21,837 nucleotides of DNA, taken from contig CAJTSN010000029.1 of the NCBI GenBank assembly GCA_910578745.1, positions 1 through 21,837 on the forward strand, given 5' to 3'. The stretch is from an uncultured Bacilli bacterium. Its GTDB lineage: Bacteria; Bacillota_I; Bacilli_A; RF39; UBA660. Made by a program: the position numbers and the translations under genes. Below are positions 14,342 through 21,742 of the stretch, in pieces (position 1 is the first letter of the stretch; each line of letters opens with the position of its first letter). The notes under the pieces are model-generated. The model was not told the origin of the DNA, did no database searches, and saw only the letters and a program-made list of their open reading frames with translations.

Positions 14342-15010
14342 ATGAAAATACTAGAGGAATTAGGAATAAAACCAAAGAATATAGATTTATATGAGACCGC
14401 ACTAACCCATACTTCTTATGCAAACGAGCATAAATGTGAAAGTTATGAAAGACTTGAATATTTAGGAGATGCTGTCTTAGAACTTGTCATGAGTGAGTAT
14501 TTATATAAAAATACAGATTTTCCGGAAGGACATATGACAAAAATGCGTGCCCATTACGTTTGCGAAAACGCTTTATATAAGTATTCTTTACATGTACATT
14601 TGAATGAATATTTACGTTTAGGTCATGGGGAACAAGAAAATGGAGGTAAATTTAAAAAAGTAATTGTAGCGGATATATATGAGGCTTTTGCGGGGGCTAT
14701 TTTTTTAGACCAAGGAATTGAAAAAGCAAAAGAATTTATATATAAAACGGCGATTCCTTTTGTGGAAGACCCAAATGATATTTTTTATGATGATTACAAA
14801 TCGAAATTGCAGGAATTGGTGCAAACGGATAAAAGAAGTTTGTCTTATGAAATAGTCGATGAACAGGGTCCAGCACATAATAAAAGATTTACCGCCATCG
14901 TAAAAGTGGATTCGATTATTTATGGAAAAGGAGTGGCCCATAGTAAAAAAGAGGCCGAACAAGAGGCAGCTAAAAATGCGTTGGAAAAGAGTGTGGGAAG
15001 GCATGATTAA
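14342..15010 (+). CDS. rnc: Ribonuclease III
   Basis: A 222-aa double-strand-specific endoribonuclease that processes rRNA precursors and structured RNAs. The catalytic domain (about 1-145) has the signature E-R-L-E-Y-L-G-D-A-V-L-E (36-47). A second acidic cluster, V-A-D-I-Y-E-A-F-A-G-A-I (109-120), provides Asp111 and Glu114. The C-terminal dsRNA-binding domain (about 150-219) ends K-K-E-A-E-Q-E-A-A-K-N-A-L. GAGGTGA precedes the ATG. It is not next to acpP or smc, its common Firmicutes neighbours. Its last 8 nt overlap the next gene, which suggests coupled expression. Confidence 0.95.
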   Translation: MKILEELGIKPKNIDLYETALTHTSYANEHKCESYERLEYLGDAVLELVMSEYLYKNTDFPEGHMTKMRAHYVCENALYKYSLHVHLNEYLRLGHGEQENGGKFKKVIVADIYEAFAGAIFLDQGIEKAKEFIYKTAIPFVEDPNDIFYDDYKSKLQELVQTDKRSLSYEIVDEQGPAHNKRFTAIVKVDSIIYGKGVAHSKKEAEQEAAKNALEKSVGRHD

Positions 15011-15320
15011 AATAAAACGTTTGAAGGACAAAATTGATTATAATCTTCCATATAGGGTCTACATAGATGGAAGAGTCGTCATGGAACTTTCAAATGGAGA
15101 AATGAGAGACTATGAGACTTTAGAAGGGGAACATACCATTAAGATTGAAAGTGATTTTTTTGTAAGTGAAGAGGTAAAGTTTACGAGTTATGAAGGACAA
15201 ATTGTAGAATTTGAATGTAAACCAGACCATAGTGAATCGAATTTTTCAAAGACGATGCGTAAACTTTTTCTAGGAAAATTGGGTATTTCCTTAGAAAAGA
15301 AAAATGATTTTTATTTATAA
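15003..15320 (+). CDS. Small beta-rich hypothetical protein coupled to rnc
   Basis: A 105-aa protein of unknown function. A basic N-terminus (K-I-K-R-L-K-D-K) is followed by a short beta-sandwich-like segment: Y-R-V-Y-I-D-G-R-V-V, then L-E-G-E-H-T-I-K-I-E-S-D-F-F-V-S and Q-I-V-E-F-E-C-K-P. The pattern I-D-G-...-N-G-E-...-G-x-H-T-I resembles PEGA-like repeats and similar unnamed domains seen in Firmicutes. There is no signal peptide or membrane helix. The C-terminal tail is basic and aromatic. The ATG at 15003 lies within the last codons of rnc (8-nt overlap); a GGGAAG just upstream may serve as ribosome site although it is close. An upstream extension of the frame lies wholly inside rnc and is not credible. 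Confidence 0.7.
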   Translation: MIKIKRLKDKIDYNLPYRVYIDGRVVMELSNGEMRDYETLEGEHTIKIESDFFVSEEVKFTSYEGQIVEFECKPDHSESNFSKTMRKLFLGKLGISLEKKNDFYL

Positions 15321-15365
15321 CATTTTAATTTCTATTTAAACGGTCTATTTTTTTGATCTTATTTT

Positions 15366-15374
15366 TGTTATAAT
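15366..15374 (+). promoter_or_regulatory. Extended -10 promoter of the rlmN operon
   Basis: TGT-TATAAT (15366-15374) with no good -35 at 16-18 nt (only a T/A-rich stretch). It would start rlmN transcription about 10 nt before the ATG, on top of any read-through from rnc. Confidence 0.6.
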
Positions 15375-15390
15375 AGATTTGGGTGTAGAT

Positions 15391-16413
15391 ATGAAGAATA
15401 TATATGGATATACATTAGAAAGCTTAGAACAATACTTTGAAAGTATTGGCGAGAAAAAGTTTAAGGCCACACAAGTCTTTGAATGGCTTTATAAAAAAAG
15501 AGTGAAATCTTTTGATGAAATGGCAAATGTAAAAAAAGAAACGATTGCTCATATGAAACAAGATTTTTTAATGGATTATCCAAAAATTGCTGCAAAAAAA
15601 GTAGGAAAAGATGTGTATAAGTATTTATTTACTTTAGACGATTATGAACATGTAGAGGCTGTCTTGATGCTTCATGATTATGGAAAAAGTTTATGTGTAT
15701 CTACACAAGTAGGATGCAATATGGGGTGCAAATTTTGCGAAAGTGGTCGAAGAAAGAAAGTTAGAAACTTAAAAACACAAGAAATGATTTTACAATTGTT
15801 ACAGATAGAAGAAGATTTAAACACTCGTATTACGCATGTTGTATTAATGGGAATTGGAGAACCTTTTGATAATTATGAAAATGTAATGGATTTTATCGAT
15901 ATTTTGAATACGGGAAAGGGAATTGATTTAGGGGCAAGACATATTACAATTTCAACAAGTGGCATTGTGCCTAAAATTAAACAGTTCATGGAAACAAAAA
16001 AACAAGTGAATTTAGCGATTTCTCTTCATGCACCAACGAATGAAATTCGAAATCAAATTATGCCCATTAATCAGGCATATCCACTAGAGGAACTTCTTCC
16101 TACGTTAAAGGAATATATAAAAAAGACAAATAGAAGACTTACTTTTGAATATATATTATTAGATGGAGTAAATGATACAGAAACGTGTGCTATACAGTTG
16201 GCCCATTTAATTAAAGGAATGAATGCGTATGTGAATTTAATCCCATACAATGAAACAAGCTATATAGAGTTTAGAAAAAGTAAGGATGAGAATATTACAA
16301 GGTTCTTTACGACACTAAAGAAACATAATATTCAAGTAACGATACGAAAAGAATTTGGGTCAGAAGTCGATGCAGCGTGTGGACAACTTCGCTCAAAATA
16401 TGAGGAGGCATAA
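15391..16413 (+). CDS. rlmN: Radical SAM 23S rRNA/tRNA adenine-C2 methyltransferase RlmN
   Basis: A 340-aa radical SAM enzyme that adds a methyl group at C2 of A2503 of 23S rRNA and, in some bacteria, A37 of tRNAs. The 4Fe-4S motif C-N-M-G-C-K-F-C gives C109, C113 and C116. G-I-G-E-P-F-D-N-Y, T-I-S-T-S-G-I-V-P and I-S-L-H-A-P follow, and the methyl-carrier cysteine C330 lies in D-A-A-C-G-Q-L. C102 precedes the cluster as in other members. The loop after the cluster reads E-S-G-R-R-K-K-V-R-N-L, where many RlmN proteins have T-G-x-x-G-F-x-R-N-L. I chose ATG 15391 with GGGTG upstream rather than an in-frame TTG at 15379. It heads the rlmN-prpC-prkC-rsgA-rpe group, as in B. subtilis. Confidence 0.95.
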   Translation: MKNIYGYTLESLEQYFESIGEKKFKATQVFEWLYKKRVKSFDEMANVKKETIAHMKQDFLMDYPKIAAKKVGKDVYKYLFTLDDYEHVEAVLMLHDYGKSLCVSTQVGCNMGCKFCESGRRKKVRNLKTQEMILQLLQIEEDLNTRITHVVLMGIGEPFDNYENVMDFIDILNTGKGIDLGARHITISTSGIVPKIKQFMETKKQVNLAISLHAPTNEIRNQIMPINQAYPLEELLPTLKEYIKKTNRRLTFEYILLDGVNDTETCAIQLAHLIKGMNAYVNLIPYNETSYIEFRKSKDENITRFFTTLKKHNIQVTIRKEFGSEVDAACGQLRSKYEEA

Positions 16414-16414
16414 T

Positions 16415-17158
16415 ATGGATAGTTATTGTATAACGGACCCAGGGAAGGTAAGAGATCATAATGAGGATAGTGTGATTGTTATTCAAAATGAAGGTGGTGA
16501 ACATTTACTTGCTGTTGCAGATGGAATGGGTGGACATTTGTGTGGAGAAGTCGCATCTTCTATTGCAATCAATCATATAGGAAAAAGATTTCAAAGCATA
16601 AGTTCCGTTGGAAATAAAGAAGACGCCATGCATTGGATACAAGAAGTCGTCAGTGAAATTAATGCACTTATTTTTAAATATACGACAGAGCATCCAGAAA
16701 GTATGGGAATGGGAACAACCTTAGTTTTATCCATTTTATCTCCGACATTTCTTCTTTATGGAAATATAGGGGATTCATCAGGCTTTGCTTATAAAAATGG
16801 GAAATTGCATAAGATAACCAATGATCATACACTTGTCAATTTACTAGTAAAATCTGGGGAATTAACAGAAGAAGAGGCGAAAAATCATCCAAGAAAGAAT
16901 GTGCTCATGAAAGCTTTAGGTTCAACATCTGTAGTTGAAATGGATATTTTTGATGTTGAAACCGATGTAGAAGGAATTCTCCTTTGTAGTGATGGACTTA
17001 CAAATATGTTAGATGCCGATAAAATAGCCAAAGTGCTTAATGAAGATTTAACATTAGAAAATAAGCTTAAAAAAATTGTATATAAATGTAATAATCGTGG
17101 CGGAAATGATAATATTTCTGTTGCTTGTTTAATGAAGAATGGTGGGATTATAAAATGA
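16415..17158 (+). CDS. prpC: PP2C-type Ser/Thr protein phosphatase PrpC (Stp)
   Basis: A 247-aa PPM-family phosphatase that dephosphorylates PrkC and its targets. Metal-binding motifs: R-D-H-N-E-D (13-18), V-A-D-G-M-G-G-H (34-41), C-S-D-G-L-T (aspartate for metal 1) and G-G-N-D-N-I-S (end). G-M-G-T-T-L-V is present. The motif usually read as G-D-S-R-x-Y is G-D-S-S-G-F here; the Arg-to-Ser change is unusual but not at a metal ligand. GAGGAGG lies 6 nt before the ATG, which is 1 nt after the rlmN stop. The stop overlaps the prkC start (ATGA), so kinase and phosphatase are probably made together. Longer upstream frames lie within rlmN. Confidence 0.95.
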   Translation: MDSYCITDPGKVRDHNEDSVIVIQNEGGEHLLAVADGMGGHLCGEVASSIAINHIGKRFQSISSVGNKEDAMHWIQEVVSEINALIFKYTTEHPESMGMGTTLVLSILSPTFLLYGNIGDSSGFAYKNGKLHKITNDHTLVNLLVKSGELTEEEAKNHPRKNVLMKALGSTSVVEMDIFDVETDVEGILLCSDGLTNMLDADKIAKVLNEDLTLENKLKKIVYKCNNRGGNDNISVACLMKNGGIIK

Positions 17159-18999
17159 TTGTAAAGGGGCAAAAAATAAATGATCGATATGAAATTATTC
17201 GATCAATTGGTGAAGGTGGTATGGCGAATGTTTATTTAGCGCTCGATACCATACTAGATAGAAGAGTGGCTGTAAAGGTACTGAGAGGTGACTTAGCAAA
17301 TGATGAAAAATTTGTTCGAAGGTTTCAAAGAGAGGCCATCAGTGCCAGTAGCTTATCACATCCAAACATTGTAGAGATGTATGATGTAGGAGAAGATAAT
17401 GGAAACTATTTTATTGTAATGGAATACGTTGAAGGGAAAAGTTTAAAAAGTTTAATTAAAAAACGGGGTGGACTTACGCTTCCTGAAGTTCTTGATATTA
17501 TGTTACAACTAACAGATGGAATTGCTTGTGCCCACAATAGTTACATCATTCATAGAGACATCAAACCGCAAAACATTCTTGTTTTAGATGATGGACGTGT
17601 AAAAATCACTGATTTTGGTATAGCGCAAGCTTTAAAACGAGGAGAACTTACAGAAACCAATTCTGTAATGGGTTCTGTTCATTATTTGCCACCAGAACAA
17701 GCAAATGGAACAGGGACAACGATAAAAAGTGATATTTATTCTCTTGGAATTGTCATGTTTGAGTTATTAACAGGAAAAGTTCCTTTTAAAGGGGAAAATG
17801 CAGTTGAAATTGCGTTAAAGCAAATGAAGGAACCTATGCCAAGTATCCATACTTATAAGGAAGGTATTCCACAAAGTATAGAAAATATTATACTAAAAGC
17901 GGCAGCTAAAAATCCCAAAAATAGGTATGATACGGTTTTAGAGATGCAAGAGGATATAAAAACAGCACTTTCAAAAGATAGGGAAGATGAACAAAAAATC
18001 GTATTTCGATATGCAGAGTCTGATCAAGAACAAGAGCAAGAGAAAGAAACCATTAGTCGAACTGAAAAAAATGCAGAATTAGAAGAAATATTTGAGAAAG
18101 AAAAAGAGAAAAAATCGAATAAAAAATTATGGATTATTGGTTTAATAATTATGTTTATTGCCTTTATCATTTGTTTTGTTATCTTTGCCTTACCAAGTTT
18201 TAAAAAGGTGCCAAATGTAAAGGTACCGAATGTAGAAAATATGGAAGTTTCAGCGGCCATTCGTGAGTTAGAACAACTTGGATTTGTAGTTGAGGCAAAG
18301 ACAGAAGAGCAGTATAGTGATACAATTGAAGCAGGTAAGGTCATTAAGACAAATCCTCAAGCGGATAGAACTGTAAAAAAAGGTACATCGATTCAAGTAA
18401 CCGTTTCCTTAGGATTAGAAGGCTTTTTATCCGAAAATTATGTTGGCAAAAATTATATCGAAGTAAAGACGATGTTAGAAACTAGAGGTCTTAAAGTAAC
18501 AGTTGAAGAAAAGGAATATACAGAAAAAGAGGCTGAAGAGGCAAAGGTAAAAGAAAATACAGTGGTTTCACAAGATATTAAAGAGGGAATAGAACTTAAA
18601 AAAGGAGAAACAGTAACCCTTACGATTCCAAAGATTGTAGTGACGTATCCAGATTTTACAGATGGAACATGGACAACGGATAAGGTAAAAGAATTCTGTG
18701 ATAAACAAGGAATTAAATTAGAAGTAAAAACGGTAAATACAAATGATCATCCTGATAATACCATTATTACACAAGATAGAGCGAGTGAAAGTAAAGTAGT
18801 GAAGGGTGTAAAATTAACGATTACAGTTACGAAAAAACTTCCAGAGCCAAAACCAGATGAAGATAAACCGGGAGAAGGAACACAAAATCCAGAACCAGAA
18901 AATCCTACAAATCCAACGGATCCAGGTACAACGGATCAACCAACAGGAGGTCAACCAGATGGAACGACAAATCCAACAACACCTTCACAGGGGAATTAA
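17155..18999 (+). CDS. prkC: PASTA-domain Ser/Thr protein kinase PrkC
   Basis: A 614-aa membrane kinase of the PrkC/PknB/Stk1 family. Kinase domain (about 10-275): G-E-G-G-M-A-N-V (19-26), Lys41, H-R-D-I-K-P-Q-N (133-140), D-F-G (153-155) and an activation loop with several Thr/Ser before G-S-V-H-Y-L-P-P-E. An acidic/Gln-rich juxtamembrane stretch (287-320) leads to one membrane segment (about 324-349) and three extracellular PASTA-like domains (about 352-420, 421-493, 494-562); the third is the most divergent. The last 52 residues (563-614) are a Pro/Thr/Gly-rich tail. PASTA domains bind muropeptides or lipid II, linking wall state to growth, division and germination. The ATG at 17155 overlaps the prpC stop. 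Confidence 0.96.
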   Translation: MIVKGQKINDRYEIIRSIGEGGMANVYLALDTILDRRVAVKVLRGDLANDEKFVRRFQREAISASSLSHPNIVEMYDVGEDNGNYFIVMEYVEGKSLKSLIKKRGGLTLPEVLDIMLQLTDGIACAHNSYIIHRDIKPQNILVLDDGRVKITDFGIAQALKRGELTETNSVMGSVHYLPPEQANGTGTTIKSDIYSLGIVMFELLTGKVPFKGENAVEIALKQMKEPMPSIHTYKEGIPQSIENIILKAAAKNPKNRYDTVLEMQEDIKTALSKDREDEQKIVFRYAESDQEQEQEKETISRTEKNAELEEIFEKEKEKKSNKKLWIIGLIIMFIAFIICFVIFALPSFKKVPNVKVPNVENMEVSAAIRELEQLGFVVEAKTEEQYSDTIEAGKVIKTNPQADRTVKKGTSIQVTVSLGLEGFLSENYVGKNYIEVKTMLETRGLKVTVEEKEYTEKEAEEAKVKENTVVSQDIKEGIELKKGETVTLTIPKIVVTYPDFTDGTWTTDKVKEFCDKQGIKLEVKTVNTNDHPDNTIITQDRASESKVVKGVKLTITVTKKLPEPKPDEDKPGEGTQNPEPENPTNPTDPGTTDQPTGGQPDGTTNPTTPSQGN

Positions 19000-19823
19000 T
19001 GAAGGGAACGATTATTAAAGCCGTCAGTAATCACTATACTGTTTTGGTAGGTGAAGAGAGTTACTTATGTGAAGGAAGGGGTAAACTTAAACATGATAAG
19101 GTAAAACCCAAAGTAGGAGATATGGTACAACTTGATGAAGAACATCGAATTTTAAAAATATTTCCACGAAAAAATGAATTGATTCGGCCTATGATAGCGA
19201 ATGTGGATCAAGCTTATGTGATTACGAGTACAAAGCATCCGAATTTAGATTTGTATTTATTAGATAAAATGCTTTTGCTGATTCAATCTCATGGAATTGA
19301 ACCTATTATTTGTTTTACAAAAATAGATTTATTGTCGGAAGCAGAAAAGAAGGATATCATTTTATTAAAAGAATATTATGAAAAAATAGGCTATCAAGTA
19401 TGTACGAATGAAGAAATGGAAAAGATAAAAAAGACGTTTCAAAATAAAATAGGAGTCTTTACTGGGCAAACGGGTGCTGGAAAATCCACTTTGTTAAATC
19501 GAATAGATCCTAAACTTCATTTAGCGACTAATGAAATTTCTTATGCGTTAAATAGAGGAAAAAATACAACAACTCATGTGGAACTTTTAAAATTATGTGG
19601 AGGTTGGATTGCCGATAGTCCCGGTTTTTCGGATATAGATTTACATCTAACAAAAGAAGAAATAGAAAAAAATATGCCTGAATTTAGAGATTATAAATCA
19701 AATTGCCAGTATCGAGATTGTACTCATAGTCATGAAGTAGACTGTGAAGTAAAACGACAAGTAGAAAAGAAAACGATTTTAAAAAGCAGATATGAACATT
19801 ATTTAAAATTTATAAGTAGGTGA
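18999..19823 (+). CDS. rsgA: Small ribosomal subunit biogenesis GTPase RsgA (CpgA)
   Basis: A 274-aa circularly permuted GTPase that checks late maturation of the 30S subunit. An N-terminal OB-like domain (about 1-65) precedes the GTPase motifs in permuted order: G4 T-K-I-D (107-110), G1 G-Q-T-G-A-G-K-S (156-163), then G2 within N-R-G-K-N-T-T-T and G3 D-S-P-G-F (206-210). The C-terminal zinc site is C236, C241, H243, C249. AGGGGA lies before the ATG, which shares one base with the prkC stop (TAATG). CpgA in B. subtilis is a PrkC substrate, which gives this neighbourhood a functional link. Confidence 0.96.
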   Translation: MKGTIIKAVSNHYTVLVGEESYLCEGRGKLKHDKVKPKVGDMVQLDEEHRILKIFPRKNELIRPMIANVDQAYVITSTKHPNLDLYLLDKMLLLIQSHGIEPIICFTKIDLLSEAEKKDIILLKEYYEKIGYQVCTNEEMEKIKKTFQNKIGVFTGQTGAGKSTLLNRIDPKLHLATNEISYALNRGKNTTTHVELLKLCGGWIADSPGFSDIDLHLTKEEIEKNMPEFRDYKSNCQYRDCTHSHEVDCEVKRQVEKKTILKSRYEHYLKFISR

Positions 19824-19828
19824 GTTTA

Positions 19829-20455
19829 ATGAAAATATCCACATCTGTTTTATCTGTTGTGAATGATAACTTAGAAGAAATATTTTTAAAACTAGATAAG
19901 ACAAGTACAGACTATATACACTTAGATGTTATAGATGGCGTTTTCGCTCCTGATAAAACTGATTTTTTAAAATATAAGGAGACTTTATTAAAAGTATCAA
20001 AACCATTAGATGTCCATCTTATGGTAAATGATGTAGAAACTTATATTGAAAATTATAAAGTGTTAAATCCAGATATTATAACCTTTCATCTTGAAGTGAC
20101 AAACGAAGTAGATAAATATATTAAGAAAGTGAAAACGTTTTCCAAAGTTGGAATTAGCATTAAACCAAGTACAAGTGTAGAAGAACTTGCTCCTTATTTA
20201 GATAAAATCGATGTAGTCTTAGTAATGTGTGCAGAACCAGGTCGTGGTGGTCAATCATTTATGGATATGACTGGTAAATTAAAAGAGCTGAATAAGTTGC
20301 GTAATGCCAATCATTATCACTATCAAATTGAAGTGGATTGTGGTATTAATAGGGAGACAATAAAAAAAGTGGAGCTTGCAGATATTGTTGCCGTAGGTAG
20401 TTATATTACAGGGGCTATTGATTATGAAGAACAAATAAGGAATCTGATTAATTAG
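19829..20455 (+). CDS. rpe: Ribulose-phosphate 3-epimerase
   Basis: A 208-aa TIM-barrel enzyme of the pentose phosphate pathway, interconverting ribulose-5-phosphate and xylulose-5-phosphate. Visible active-site parts: S-x-S-V-L-S at the start, I-H-L-D-V-I-D-G (His and Asp), D-V-H-L-M-V (His), E-V-D-C-G-I-N (Asp) and V-G-S-Y at the phosphate site. The loop usually M-T-V-N-P-G-F-G-G-Q reads M-C-A-E-P-G-R-G-G-Q, so this is a divergent member. The start is the ATG at 19829 with AGGTGA 5 nt before; a GTG at 19820 overlaps that site. It is 5 nt after rsgA. thiN, which follows rpe in B. subtilis, is absent. A sugar epimerase of another specificity is possible. Confidence 0.88.
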   Translation: MKISTSVLSVVNDNLEEIFLKLDKTSTDYIHLDVIDGVFAPDKTDFLKYKETLLKVSKPLDVHLMVNDVETYIENYKVLNPDIITFHLEVTNEVDKYIKKVKTFSKVGISIKPSTSVEELAPYLDKIDVVLVMCAEPGRGGQSFMDMTGKLKELNKLRNANHYHYQIEVDCGINRETIKKVELADIVAVGSYITGAIDYEEQIRNLIN

Positions 20456-20466
20456 ATTCCTTATTT
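20433..20466. terminator. Shared hairpin terminator of rpe and sspI
   Basis: A perfect 13-bp inverted repeat (AAATAAGGAATCT / AGATTCCTTATTT) with an 8-nt loop. It spans the last codons and stops of both convergent genes. The following T-rich sequence is interrupted on both strands. Confidence 0.7.
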
Positions 20467-20666
20467 ATTGCTTTTTCTAAATTTGATAAAATTGCATCTT
20501 TCATTTCTTTATCTGCCTCTTGCCATAAAAGTTCAAAAAATACACCAAAACCGGGGAGAGTTAACTCCTCTTTATCACCTATGGATTCCATAATTGTTTC
20601 TTCGATTTCCCTTCTGGAAACTTCTTTAAAATTAGATAAAATGTGTTTTCTTATACTTATGTTCAT
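20448..20666 (-). CDS. sspI: Small acid-soluble spore protein SspI
   Basis: A 72-aa protein matching the SspI family in length and pattern: M-N-x-x-x-R-K at the start, a central E-x-T-I-M-E-S-I and E-E-L-T-L-P-G-F-G-V-F-F-E-L-L-W-Q (split here), then D-K-E-M-K-D-A-I-L-S-N-L. In Bacillus SspI is a minor, forespore-specific spore protein; its exact role is not well defined. The ribosome site is AGAGGAG. Upstream on the minus strand, TATACTA (20692-20686) with ATTATA 17 nt before it is a weak match to a sigma-G promoter. The 3' end overlaps that of rpe by 8 nt. With gerK this makes sporulation very likely. Confidence 0.88.
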   Translation of the reverse strand: MNISIRKHILSNFKEVSRREIEETIMESIGDKEELTLPGFGVFFELLWQEADKEMKDAILSNLEKAINKESN

Positions 20667-20790
20667 ACTATTCTCCTCTCAACCATAGTATATCCATCAA
20701 TTTCTAATTTATAATGAACAAAAGTTTTAAACTTTGTATAAAAGTAGTTTCATTGGCCAATAAAATAGATTTCTAATCTGGCAATTTGAC

Positions 20791-20830
20791 AGTAGAATAA
20801 AAGTTCTTTTTTAAAACAGGATATTCTACT
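20791..20830. repeat. Inverted repeat with a competing third arm
   Basis: AGTAGAATA (20791-20799) pairs perfectly with TATTCTACT (20822-20830). A third segment near 20884-20895, GTAGTATAGAAT, can pair imperfectly (9 of 12) with the middle arm. The two pairings exclude each other. Confidence 0.35.
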
Positions 20831-20978
20831 ATACAACTCTTTTTAGAAACAAAGCTATAGAAAAGCTATTTTTTAGTAAATGTAGTATAGAATTTTCTTT
20901 ATCTTAGTGCGTGCATGTTGATTTTTTGAAAGATTGTGTAAAATATATGTTGATTCTCTTAAAATGTGACTAGCTTAA

Positions 20979-20987
20979 TGATATAAT
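20979..20987 (+). promoter_or_regulatory. Extended -10 promoter upstream of the 138-aa gene
   Basis: TGA-TATAAT (20979-20987) without a good -35. The leader would be about 80 nt, longer than for most genes here. Confidence 0.45.
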
Positions 20988-21074
20988 TTTCTTATTAGAA
21001 ACGTATATGTGAATAAATTTGAACATGAGTATGTTGAAAACTTATTAGAGATAGGTTAGAAAGGAAGATTAGGT

Positions 21075-21491
21075 ATGACTTTAATAACGAAACAAAATTT
21101 AGAATCATTTTTTGAATACTATCACGGTTTTCATGATAGTTATATAACAGATATACATTATGATATAAAATGTTCTAAAATAGAAATTTTTATAGATGTT
21201 TATTGGTCAGGTGTACCTATTCAAAAAGCAGATGGAACGTATGAAACAGGGAAAACAAAAATAAAAATGATTTTTAATGGTGTAGAGCAATGTAACAATA
21301 AAGAAATTTTTTCATGGGACTATATTAGCGAGGTGTTTATAAAGTATATTAAAATTAAAAATAAGGAATATATTTGTTTTGCAAGTAGTGAGGAAGAACC
21401 ACTTATTTATATTGTTTGTGATAGTATAGAATATGAAGAATTAAATGATAATTCAAAACGAAGGAATAATAAAAAAGGTAGTGATGTATAG
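21075..21491 (+). CDS. Hypothetical protein, 138 aa
   Basis: I do not recognise it with certainty. It is soluble and acidic in the C-terminal half, with an aromatic-rich start (F-F-E-Y-Y-H-G-F-H-D-S-Y-I-T-D-I) and alternating beta-strand patterns (I-E-I-F-I-D-V-Y-W-S-G; T-K-I-K-M-I-F-N-G-V-E). A conserved-looking end, F-A-S-S-E-E-E-P-L-I-Y-I-V-C-D-S-I, is followed by a polar tail. The F-H-D-S-x-I-x-x-I-x-Y pattern and size resemble small immunity-like proteins of Firmicutes, but no toxin gene is adjacent, so this is only a suggestion. AAAGGAAG lies before the ATG with somewhat long spacing. It is transcribed alone from the candidate promoter near 20980. Confidence 0.7.
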   Translation: MTLITKQNLESFFEYYHGFHDSYITDIHYDIKCSKIEIFIDVYWSGVPIQKADGTYETGKTKIKMIFNGVEQCNNKEIFSWDYISEVFIKYIKIKNKEYICFASSEEEPLIYIVCDSIEYEELNDNSKRRNNKKGSDV

Positions 21492-21597
21492 GAAGAATAT
21501 TAGACTAGAAAAGCATAAAATATATGCAAATGTCGTTATTTCCTTTATATGTATAGATTCATGTGGAGATTATCTATTATGTAAAGTAATCACATGA
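21484..21597 (+). CDS. Possible 37-aa small protein overlapping the previous gene
   Basis: An ATG at 21484 lies in another frame from the 138-aa gene and overlaps its end by 8 nt. AAGG lies 5 nt upstream. The product would have a basic N-terminus (Y-R-K-N-I-R-L-E-K) and a hydrophobic stretch with three cysteines. It may be a chance frame or the remnant of a longer C-terminus after a frameshift. Confidence 0.25.
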   Translation: MYRKNIRLEKHKIYANVVISFICIDSCGDYLLCKVIT

Positions 21598-21617
21598 TAT
21601 TTTTCAGTTTTAATAAT

Positions 21618-21638
21618 AAGGAAAGAAATTTTTTCCTT
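21618..21638 (+). terminator. Possible terminator
   Basis: AAGGAAA (21618-21624) and TTTCCTT (21632-21638) pair around 7 nt, followed by TTGTGTTTTATTT. The stem is short. It lies about 130 nt after the 138-aa gene and before the prepilin promoter. Confidence 0.4.
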
Positions 21639-21685
21639 TTGTGTTTTATTTATAAATGAATTATAGTAGGATTCTATGAAATGGT

Positions 21686-21714
21686 TTGACAGTTTATTTG
21701 AAAAAAAGTAAAAT
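21686..21714 (+). promoter_or_regulatory. Promoter of the prepilin-like gene
   Basis: -35 TTGACA (21686-21691), 17-nt spacer and -10 TAAAAT (21709-21714). The transcript would start near 21721, about 20 nt before the ATG, with AGGGAG between. Confidence 0.8.
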
Positions 21715-21742
21715 GGATATAGATTAGAATAGGGAGAAAAAT

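Larger units (their letters stand above)
20667..21074. other. Gene-free stretch with several inverted repeats
   Basis: No credible coding frame. Starting at the extended -10 near 20979, a 26-codon frame without a start or ribosome site ends at a TAG near 21057. The palindrome ATTGGCCAAT lies near 20752-20761. The main structure is a three-arm set of complementary segments between 20791 and 20895 (separate entry). The left end holds the likely sspI promoter. Confidence 0.5.

Noticed and set aside
6568..20895. Possible common repeat family linking the hairpin at 6568-6623 with the arms at 20791-20895 (both contain TATAGAA / TTCTA)
   Set aside because: Similarity stops after 8-10 AT-rich bases; flanks and loops do not match.
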